In this document: in pieces, positions 58,088-64,000 of the stretch
Numbering within the stretch: the stretch's first letter is position 1
Layout: every line of letters begins with the position of its first letter
NCBI GenBank assembly: GCA_046703545.1
Contig: JBJKSX010000053.1
Coordinates: forward strand, 90,697-154,696
DNA length: 64,000 nucleotides
From: JAJZOM01 sp046703545
GTDB lineage: Archaea > Thermoplasmatota > Thermoplasmata > Thermoplasmatales > Thermoplasmataceae
Reading direction: 5' to 3'
Made by a program: the position numbers and the translations under genes
Notes under the pieces: generated by a model
The model's input: the letters and a program-made list of their open reading frames with translations, nothing else
Databases searched by the model: none
What the model was told of the DNA's origin: nothing

Positions 58088-58984
58088 ATGGTCTCTGCCA
58101 GGATATGCACAAGGCCCAGCAGGCTTGCCATAGCCCAGGCCGAAATGGTTGCCAACGCCCTGAACGGGATTGGGCTTGATACGGAGATCATAAAAGTTAA
58201 TTCAACCGGTGATACGGATCTTTCATCACCACTTTACAGAATAGGCGGAACTGGCGTTTTTGTCGAGGAGATAAACAGGAAGGTCCTGAGTGGTGAGGGG
58301 GACATTGCAGTGCACAGTGCCAAGGATTTGCCATCGGAACTTCCCGAGGATCTGACGATACTGGGGGTTCTCCAGAGGGAGGACCCGGGAGATGTGATCA
58401 TTTCCGAGCATAGCCTCGAGGAATTGCCTGGGGGTTCAGTTGTGGGCACATCAAGCATCAGGCGCATTCACGAGTTGAAGATGATGAGGCCGGATCTGAA
58501 GGCGGAGAACGTCCGTGGGAATCTGGATACCAGATTGAGGAAACTCAAGGAAGGGCAGTTTGACGGCCTCATTCTGGCAAAAGCCGGAATAAGAAGGCTA
58601 AATGTGAATGTGGCCTTCCACGACCTCAGCATTGACGATTTCCTCCCAGCCCCAAACCAGGGAATTATTGCCATTGTTGGCAAAATTGATTCCCCTCTTG
58701 CTTCTGAAATAAGGAGAATCTCGCACATGAACACCTTTGATGAAATGTCGGCCGAGAGAAGGCTGATATCCTCCCTAAAACTCGGATGCTCTCTTCCTGC
58801 TGCAATCCTGTGCCGAAAGAAGAACAGCATGTACAGCATCAGGGCAAGGTTCTATTCACAAACATCCAGGGAATTCAAGGAATTTTCAAGAGTCAGTTCA
58901 GATATTTCTGAATTGGACAGCCTCGCAGAAGAAATAATGGAAAAAGTGCCGGCAAGCTATGGCTTTAATTTTCATGGGAGGTGA
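58088..58984 (+). CDS. hemC: Hydroxymethylbilane synthase (porphobilinogen deaminase)
   Basis: HemC polymerises four porphobilinogens to hydroxymethylbilane. The 298-residue protein has ICTRPSRLAIAQAEMVANAL, GDIAVHSAKDLPSELPEDL, GTSSIRRIHELKMMRPDL, VRGNLDTRLRKL and LPAPNQGIIAI. The dipyrromethane-carrying cysteine should be the one in LKLGCSLPAA. HemD follows with a 4-nt overlap, so tetrapyrrole synthesis for heme or siroheme is expected. Confidence 0.96.
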   Translation: MVSARICTRPSRLAIAQAEMVANALNGIGLDTEIIKVNSTGDTDLSSPLYRIGGTGVFVEEINRKVLSGEGDIAVHSAKDLPSELPEDLTILGVLQREDPGDVIISEHSLEELPGGSVVGTSSIRRIHELKMMRPDLKAENVRGNLDTRLRKLKEGQFDGLILAKAGIRRLNVNVAFHDLSIDDFLPAPNQGIIAIVGKIDSPLASEIRRISHMNTFDEMSAERRLISSLKLGCSLPAAILCRKKNSMYSIRARFYSQTSREFKEFSRVSSDISELDSLAEEIMEKVPASYGFNFHGR

Positions 58985-59712
58985 TGGTAGTGGGGAAATT
59001 TATCGTAACAACAAGGCCCTCTGCTAAAATTGCCCCCAAATCAGCTGCAGGATGTTTTGACGTAATCAATGTCCCTGTTACTGCACTTGAGGCAAATGAT
59101 AATTTCCGGCCTTCCGTAATCTCTGAGTTTAACCCGGATGTTGCAGTATTCACAAGTACTTATGGTGTGGACCTTTTTTTCAGTGTGTTCAAGGGAAGCT
59201 TCAGTCAAGAAGTAACCTTCATTGGCATAGGCAATGAAACAGCAAAGGCACTTGAGAGATGGGGGAAGGAAGCAGTGATTCCTGCAAAGAGAACTTCAGA
59301 AGGGGTTGTGCAGCTCCTCTCGCAGGATAAGTATTCTGGCCTGAGCGTTGCACTGTTTGTGAGTTCCAAAAGCAATGGAATCATCCTGGATCATCTCCAA
59401 AAGAGCCATACCCGCCACACAGTCGGAGTGCTTTACAATGCAAGGGTACTGAAGGCCGCCGATTTTGTCCCCAAGGTGCTTCACTCCGAATGCTTCGGCA
59501 TAGTGGTCACTTCTTCCTTTGAGGCAAGGGCGATTTTTGAACACCTCCTGAATCCCAGCCAGAGAGAGAAATTATGTTCCGAAAAGAGAATTTTCGCTAT
59601 TGGAGGAACCACCGAGAAGGAACTTCGTGAACTTGGAGTGAAGACCAGCGAGCCGGTCGGAAGGTCAAACCTGAACTTGCTGCTCAATGAAATCAGCAAG
59701 AAATATTGTTAA
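58981..59712 (+). CDS. hemD: Uroporphyrinogen-III synthase
   Basis: HemD cyclises hydroxymethylbilane with inversion of ring D. The 243-residue protein has two similar lobes with little conserved sequence, as is normal: VTTRPSAKIAPK at the start, FIGIGNETAKALERWGKEAV in the middle, VVTSSFEARAIFEHLL and FAIGGTTEKELRELGVK near the end. GTG 58981 overlaps hemC by 4 nt. Position after hemC makes the assignment firm. Confidence 0.92.
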   Translation: MMVVGKFIVTTRPSAKIAPKSAAGCFDVINVPVTALEANDNFRPSVISEFNPDVAVFTSTYGVDLFFSVFKGSFSQEVTFIGIGNETAKALERWGKEAVIPAKRTSEGVVQLLSQDKYSGLSVALFVSSKSNGIILDHLQKSHTRHTVGVLYNARVLKAADFVPKVLHSECFGIVVTSSFEARAIFEHLLNPSQREKLCSEKRIFAIGGTTEKELRELGVKTSEPVGRSNLNLLLNEISKKYC

Positions 59713-59718
59713 AACAAA

Positions 59719-59793
59719 TAGCGGGGAATGGATTTGAACCATTGATCTACGGGTTATGAGCCCGTCGGGATCTCCTAACTACCCCACCCCGCT
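59719..59793 (-). tRNA. Initiator tRNA-Met (anticodon CAT)
   Basis: Read on the minus strand, the 75-nt gene begins AGCGGGG and ends CCCCGCT plus A. The A1-U72 pair and three G-C pairs at the base of the anticodon stem (ACGGG/CCCGT, loop CTCATAA) mark an archaeal initiator. The T-arm AATGG-TTCAAAT-CCATT is regular. No intron; CCA is not encoded. Confidence 0.93.
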
Positions 59794-59841
59794 TCCTTCC
59801 GTTATTGCCTGTATTGATATAATACTTATTCAAAAAGGCGG

Positions 59842-60423
59842 TTATCCAAAGGATTCTTCAATTCTTTTGAGCCTTAACTGCCTTGCGTTTCTCTCAAGGT
59901 ATGTATACACTGTCCTCTGCTTGCTGCCATTAATGAGCATGTTCAGTGCTTCTCTTGCATAATCCACGGACAGGTAATCTCCGAGCACCGAAACTGTGTC
60001 ACCGTACACTGAAATGTGTGTGGCCGTGAGCTCCTCTATGAGTTTCCTGGTCTTCCCACCTGAGCCAATTACCCTGGAACGGATCTGGTCAATTCTTCTT
60101 GAACCCGGTTTCGCGAAGTCCCTGAGTGAAATGACCATGAACTGGTAATTATCCTCGAAAAGAAGTGTAGCATTGAGCGGGCTGAAGCCCCGTGCAATGG
60201 CCTGAACCACGCTGGCAGTTATATTGGCCTTCAGGGGGTCGCCTTTCTTGACCACTGAGACCTCACCGCTGGTGGACTGGATTCGGAGCTTCACTTCTCC
60301 AAGTGCCTCGATGCTCCGCTTTGTTTCCCCTTCCTTGCCGATAAGCACTGCCAGCCTGTCTTTCGGGACTCTCAGCTGAAATACCTGATCGCCTGTCATT
60401 CCTTCCATTTGTCTTTCACTCAT
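59842..60423 (-). CDS. KH-domain rRNA-processing protein, Dim2/Pno1 homologue
   Basis: The 193-residue protein has two KH domains: one around DRLAVLIGKEGETKRSIEAL and a second around SRVIGSGGKTRKLIEELTAT with VSVLGDYLSVDYAREALNML. Archaeal Dim2 binds the 3' end of 16S rRNA in late small-subunit maturation. It follows rio1 and aIF1A, a gene order shared by many archaea and matching joint roles in 30S biogenesis and initiation. Confidence 0.93.
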   Translation of the reverse strand: MSERQMEGMTGDQVFQLRVPKDRLAVLIGKEGETKRSIEALGEVKLRIQSTSGEVSVVKKGDPLKANITASVVQAIARGFSPLNATLLFEDNYQFMVISLRDFAKPGSRRIDQIRSRVIGSGGKTRKLIEELTATHISVYGDTVSVLGDYLSVDYAREALNMLINGSKQRTVYTYLERNARQLRLKRIEESFG

Positions 60424-60449
60424 CCATTAGCTTACATTGCACAAATATT

Positions 60450-61226
60450 TTATTCAGTCTTGCCGCCAACTATGGTCCTGAGCATTTCATCCTGGCTGCA
60501 TTTGATTCCTCTGTTTGAAAAGAATCTCGCAAGATTCTTCACATCCCTTTCCAGGAAATAGTCTGCAGCAGGATGGTCCCTTGCAACAGCCTGGCCCAAA
60601 TCGACAAAATACGCCTTCTTCCTGTAATAGAGAAGGTTGTATTCGCTCATGTCCGCGTGCACCAGTTTTGCATCCCTGTACATGGTCGCCATATTCTCCA
60701 TGACCTGCTGGAAAAGACCTCCAAAATCAATCTTGATTTCCTTTATCATTGGGGCGGGTGAAGCGGGAGTCCCCAGGTAGCCCATCATCAGCAGGTTCTT
60801 GTGGAAGGTCATGGGCCTCGGTGCAGGGATCTTGTACCTTCTCAGCAGGGAAAGGTTGGTGTATTCCTTTTTCGCCCATATGCTCACAACGTTCGACCTG
60901 TCTATCCTTTCTTTGGAAAACCTGTAGTCTCCCTCTATGTACTTCCATATGTTGGCAAACCGGAGGGTTGAAAGCTTGTATACCTTGATTACAACAGGTT
61001 TCTTGTTCTTCAGGAAAGCCTTGAAGACAACGGACTCCTTTCCTGATGAAATTGGAAAATCGATGTAGTCCACAGCATTCTTTGACATGAGCTCGTAAAG
61101 AGCCTTCATTGTTCTTCTGTCAAAAACTAGGTCTGCTGTCTTGCGGTCAAGATTGAGATGGTAAAGAAATTCTCTTGATTTAAGAAGTGTTTCCAGCGCT
61201 GACTTATCCTGTTCTGCCATATTCAC
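60450..61226 (-). CDS. rio1: RIO1-type protein kinase/ATPase
   Basis: The 258-residue RIO-domain protein acts in small ribosomal subunit maturation. It has the SSGKESVVFKAFL nucleotide loop, the VVIKVYKLSTLRFANIWKYIEGD segment, the catalytic LVHADMSEYNLLYY loop and the FVDLGQAV metal-binding motif. ATG overlaps the aIF1A stop by 4 nt. It is shorter than eukaryotic RIO1 and lacks the extra tail. Confidence 0.95.
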   Translation of the reverse strand: MNMAEQDKSALETLLKSREFLYHLNLDRKTADLVFDRRTMKALYELMSKNAVDYIDFPISSGKESVVFKAFLKNKKPVVIKVYKLSTLRFANIWKYIEGDYRFSKERIDRSNVVSIWAKKEYTNLSLLRRYKIPAPRPMTFHKNLLMMGYLGTPASPAPMIKEIKIDFGGLFQQVMENMATMYRDAKLVHADMSEYNLLYYRKKAYFVDLGQAVARDHPAADYFLERDVKNLARFFSNRGIKCSQDEMLRTIVGGKTE

Positions 61227-61564
61227 TTGAAGATGTTGATAACATCCGGAAGAAGCCTGCTCCTGCTCAGGTAATTTGCCTGGGTCTGAGTGTACCGGTA
61301 TACAACATCGGCTTTTTCATTCTGGAACTGCCATGGCTTCACCACAACCAGGTCTCCTTCCCTGATCCACATTCTCTTCTTCATCTTGCCGGGAATTCTG
61401 CAGTTCCTGGTGAATCCGTCCTCGCACATCACGTTTAACCTTGAAGCTCCCGCTAGCTTTTCGACGATTCCGAACATCTCTCCTTTTCTCTTGTTTGGAA
61501 GAATCACCCTTACTGTCTGTTCATCAGGTGAATCCGATCCATTGCCAGCTTCTTGGTTTTCCAT
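61223..61564 (-). CDS. eif1a: Translation initiation factor aIF1A
   Basis: The 113-residue factor has the OB-fold core: RVILPNKRKGEMFGIVEKLAG, VMCEDGFTRNCRIPGKMKKRMWIREGD and VVKPWQFQNEKADVVYRY. It binds the ribosomal A site and helps start-codon selection. It heads the aIF1A-rio1-dim2 operon; a TATA-like AATTTATAAGG on the minus strand near 61595 lies about 30 nt upstream. Confidence 0.96.
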   Translation of the reverse strand: MENQEAGNGSDSPDEQTVRVILPNKRKGEMFGIVEKLAGASRLNVMCEDGFTRNCRIPGKMKKRMWIREGDLVVVKPWQFQNEKADVVYRYTQTQANYLSRSRLLPDVINIFK

Positions 61565-61676
61565 TTGAGCCCTACAACATATACAACTGCCTTATAAATT
61601 TGACACTTAGTTTTTGGGTTTCGCTAAAGAACTGTTGGTGTCTGGAAAAAGGATTCTGGAAGACTGAAATGCCTGG

Positions 61677-61699
61677 AAAGAAATTGGTGTGAACACCAA
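61677..61699 (-). terminator. Hairpin terminator candidate after nusA
   Basis: On the minus strand TTGGTGT-TC-ACACCAA is a perfect 7-bp hairpin followed by the pyrimidine run TTTCTTT. It lies 27 nt after the nusA stop and would end the rpoA-nusA transcript. The remaining DNA up to the aIF1A promoter shows no gene. Confidence 0.5.
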
Positions 61700-61725
61700 G
61701 GTGCTCAGTACAGGTGGGACAGAAT

Positions 61726-62154
61726 TCACTGCTTGATGTTGAGGCTCTTTATGTTGAATCCTCTGGATATGGCTTCCCTGAAAAGCTTTATGTTCCGGCC
61801 TTCCTTGCCAATGGCCTTGCCAACCTCTCCCTGTTCAACTCCGACCAGAATGTCAGTCTGCCCTTCTCTCCAGTTGAGGTGGATCTCCTTGACCTTGAAC
61901 CTGAAGAAGACGTTCCTCACATAGGTGAGCAGGTCCCTGGAGAATTCAGCAACGAGTATGTGCTTGTTGATCTTGTCCTTCAGCGTTGTGATTACGTTTG
62001 GATTTCTCTTGAACAGTTCGGCGAGCCTTCGCTCACCCACAATGAACAGGACCATGTCCTCATTCTCAAGGCATTCCCTCACCTCGACACGGCCAACTTT
62101 TTCAAAAAGGGCTATATAGCCCATGATTTTGTTATCTATTGTTACTTCTTTCAT
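61726..62154 (-). CDS. nusA: NusA-like KH-domain transcription factor
   Basis: The 142-residue archaeal NusA consists only of two KH domains: DNKIMGYIALFEKVGRVEVRECLE, then VEQGEVGKAIGKEGRNIKLFREAI with the GKEG loop. In many archaea L30e precedes it and S12 and S7 follow; neither neighbour is present here. It follows rpoA2 after a gap of 76 nt. Confidence 0.94.
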   Translation of the reverse strand: MKEVTIDNKIMGYIALFEKVGRVEVRECLENEDMVLFIVGERRLAELFKRNPNVITTLKDKINKHILVAEFSRDLLTYVRNVFFRFKVKEIHLNWREGQTDILVGVEQGEVGKAIGKEGRNIKLFREAISRGFNIKSLNIKQ

Positions 62155-62230
62155 TAATACACGGATCCAGGTTTTAATAAACTATATGAACCTCATAAAG
62201 TAGGATATAAAAAATATTTTCGCTAACCTC

Positions 62231-63760
62231 TCACTTGGAAATTGCCTTGTAAACTAGATTTACCGCTCCAGTCCCCAATGTGATCGGCTGCCCAACGATG
62301 ATGTTTTCTGCAACTCCAGTGAGTGGATCGACTTCTCCAAGAAGGCCAGCCCTGAGAAGGTGCTTGGTTGTAATCTCGAATGCAGCCCTTGCCAGTACAC
62401 TGCTCTTTCTGCCCGAGATACCCTGTCTTCCCACTGCCCTTACTGATCCTCCGAAAGTCATCATGTCAGAGACGAGCATGAGGTGACGCTGGTCCACTTC
62501 AAGGCCCTGTTCACTCAGAGTCCTCAGTGATTCCTCATAGATGGCATTTCTTGCAGCCTCGATGCCCAGTACCTGTGCGATCTCTATGATGTCATTTGTG
62601 AAAGTCCTGTTTGCATCCACTTCATCTATTTCGAGCACTTCCTTGAGGTTTGAACCCTGAGTGTAAAGGATCCAGTTCTTGGTCACCTGGTCAACTCTGG
62701 CAATGGCCCTCTTGATTCCGGGTACACCCTTGATGGTGAGCAGTTTCAGCTGTTCCTGGACCTGATATAGCCTCTTGAAGGATTCCTGCTGCGGCTTGAC
62801 GACGATGTCTTCACCATCGGATTCGCTTATGACTGTTATGCCCTTCATCTTTGCCAGTGCATCCAGAAGATCGGAGTGGTTCACCAGCCTCTCGTTCATC
62901 TTTGAAGATTCTGGCTTGATGGTCAGCTGCATCTGCGTGATGTCGGTAACAATGTCAGCAACATCAATGATGGTCGTGTTCTCAAGTTCCTTGACCACGT
63001 TCATGACGACGTCTTCAGAGTCCTCGAATTCTGGCTTGAGGTAGACAGTCATACTCGGTGTGCTCGGGATCCTTCTGGCATCCACAATCTCAATGAGCCT
63101 CGGAAGGCCCAGAGTGACATTCATCTCTCTGACACCGGCAAAGTGGAAGGTCCTCATGGTCATCTGGGTCCCTGGCTCTCCTATGCTCTGTGCTGCGATG
63201 ATCCCTACTGCCTCATAAGGATCTATCCTCTTTGAGCTGATATCGCTGCCGACCCTCACCATGAGTTCATTGAACTCAGCCTGTGATAGTGAATTCTTGT
63301 ACTTTGCAAGGCGTTCTGCCATTGCAACTGATATTTCGAGTTTCTTCTTGGATGCGATGTCCAGAACCTCTTTGACCTCTGGGCTCAGGGTATCGATGTA
63401 AGGGGTCTTCTCGACGATCTCTATTGTTGGAAGTTCCACTTCCTCAAAATCAGAGAAGTCCTTGAGCTTCTTCTTTCCCTGCCTGAAGTTTCCAAGAGGT
63501 ATGGGATCGACTGATTCAACAGAGGCAACCTGTATTACGGTCTTGAGGCCGGTCTTCTTCTTGGGGATCACGCCCTCGAGATCCTTAAACTCCTCTATGC
63601 CCGTTATCTGGAGCCTGTATGGGAAGGCTTTCTTGTCGAAGGTGACATAAGCGTAGGTAACACCCGGCTTTATGTCATGATCCACTGCGTATGCAGCAGG
63701 CGCCCTCTTCTTCAGAGTCTCCATGTTCTTCTTTGTGTCCTTGAAAATAATTGACACCAA
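62231..63760 (-). CDS. rpoA2: RNA polymerase subunit A'' with long N-terminal extension
   Basis: A'' is the C-terminal part of the largest polymerase subunit. The 509-residue chain has the trigger-loop region PYEAVGIIAAQSIGEPGTQM, TMRTFHFAGVREMNVTLGLPRL and the end motif FGGSVRAVGRQGISGRKSSVLARAAFE. In other archaea the first of these motifs lies near residue 60-70; here it is near 180, so about 110-120 residues are added at the front (YRLQITGIEEFKDLEGVIP and neighbours). The extension is in frame and has normal codon texture. It starts at ATG 63760, directly next to the rpoA1 stop. Confidence 0.95.
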   Translation of the reverse strand: MVSIIFKDTKKNMETLKKRAPAAYAVDHDIKPGVTYAYVTFDKKAFPYRLQITGIEEFKDLEGVIPKKKTGLKTVIQVASVESVDPIPLGNFRQGKKKLKDFSDFEEVELPTIEIVEKTPYIDTLSPEVKEVLDIASKKKLEISVAMAERLAKYKNSLSQAEFNELMVRVGSDISSKRIDPYEAVGIIAAQSIGEPGTQMTMRTFHFAGVREMNVTLGLPRLIEIVDARRIPSTPSMTVYLKPEFEDSEDVVMNVVKELENTTIIDVADIVTDITQMQLTIKPESSKMNERLVNHSDLLDALAKMKGITVISESDGEDIVVKPQQESFKRLYQVQEQLKLLTIKGVPGIKRAIARVDQVTKNWILYTQGSNLKEVLEIDEVDANRTFTNDIIEIAQVLGIEAARNAIYEESLRTLSEQGLEVDQRHLMLVSDMMTFGGSVRAVGRQGISGRKSSVLARAAFEITTKHLLRAGLLGEVDPLTGVAENIIVGQPITLGTGAVNLVYKAISK

Positions 63761-64000
63761 TTACTTCACCTCCTCCTTCTTCCTGTTTTCAAGGTCGAAT
63801 GCGAGGTAATCCACATCAACTGTTTCTCCCTTGTAGCTTCTTGTGGGGTCCACACCGTCTTCGCCGTATTTGAACTGAATCACTGCGCCAACTGTGTCCT
63901 GAACTCTTCTGTCCTCGTCGACCTTCAGGTCCTCGAATGCGTTAATGAGCCTCCTCTGCATGTAACCGCTCCTGGATGTCCTCACCGCAATATCCACGAG
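63761..64000 (-). CDS. rpoA1: RNA polymerase subunit A' (C-terminal end, runs out of the window)
   Basis: Only the last 79 codons are inside the window. The sequence LVDIAVRTSRSGYMQRRLIN followed by GAVIQFKYGEDGVDPTRS is the conserved end of archaeal A'. The stop lies directly beside the rpoA2 ATG, so the two halves of the largest subunit are encoded in one operon. The first internal GTG is part of the reading frame and is not a start. Confidence 0.95.
   Translation of the reverse strand, partial: LVDIAVRTSRSGYMQRRLINAFEDLKVDEDRRVQDTVGAVIQFKYGEDGVDPTRSYKGETVDVDYLAFDLENRKKEEVK

Noticed and set aside
1..64000. CRISPR arrays, insertion sequences, prophage or a replication origin
   Set aside because: No regularly spaced direct repeats, transposase or integrase motifs were seen, and no orc1/cdc6 gene or origin-type repeat cluster accompanies mcm.

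Overview
The window is a densely packed, intron-poor archaeal chromosome segment, most probably from the order Thermoplasmatales (Thermoplasma/Ferroplasma/Cuniculiplasma relatives). The pointers are a chromosomal actin close to the Thermoplasma Ta0583 type, RNA polymerase split into A' and A'' subunits, archaeal-type AlaRS, MCM, LonB, RIO1, aIF1A, diphthine synthase and a DUF2070 membrane protein. Many start codons (often GTG or TTG) lie 24-28 nt downstream of a TATA box, which implies leaderless transcripts. No insertion sequence, prophage, CRISPR array or replication origin was recognised. The order assignment is inference from gene content.

Layout, left to right. 0.2-1.4 kb: hsp20 and an ArsR-type regulator, with a perfect palindrome over the predicted transcription start. 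1.35-4.85 kb (minus): diphthine synthase, enolase, gamma-carbonic-anhydrase-like protein, PfkB kinase. 4.9-12.5 kb (minus): Cgi121 (KEOPS), LonB, a winged-helix protein, DUF2070, an ATP-NAD/AcoX kinase and a site-2-protease homologue without its HExxH motif. 12.5-16.6 kb (minus): alaS, a methyltransferase, fibrillarin. 16.7-25 kb: MBF1, 3-hydroxyacyl-CoA dehydrogenase, aspS, an NfeD-type membrane protein, ROK glucokinase, an MFS transporter, an AlkZ-like winged-helix protein and tRNA-Thr. 25.1-28.2 kb: mcm, DUF424 and a UbiE-type methyltransferase.

28.7-36.5 kb: a complete, tightly overlapping tryptophan operon (trpB2-A-D-F-E-G-C), then pyruvate kinase with an extra C-terminal domain. 36.6-39.9 kb: FKBP prolyl isomerase, TrmJ-like methyltransferase, L18e-L13-S9-RpoN and tRNA-Pro. 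40-45.2 kb: M20 amidohydrolase, a three-repeat protein, a FAS1 protein, SDR, peroxiredoxin, and an actin gene followed by a small ribbon-helix-helix-like protein, an arrangement that recalls plasmid parM-parR. 45.5-48.8 kb: a methylcitrate-cycle operon (prpD-prpB-prpC).

48.9-50.8 kb (minus): IMPase-family phosphatase, NAD kinase and a JAMM-domain protein. 50.8-53.8 kb (minus): S13-S4-S11-RpoD, where S4 carries a very long Lys/Glu/Pro tail. 53.9-58 kb: DUF357 protein, a secreted or anchored protein of unknown function, an ABC exporter pair, a small basic protein and a Taw2-like tRNA methyltransferase. 58-59.8 kb: hemC-hemD and initiator tRNA-Met. 59.8-64 kb (minus): Dim2/Pno1, RIO1, aIF1A, NusA, RpoA'' and the 3' end of rpoA'.

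The least-explained items are the actin/RHH pair with its palindromic site, two membrane protease homologues that lack catalytic residues, the S4 tail, and the divergent DUF357/anchored-protein pair sharing a 43-bp promoter gap.
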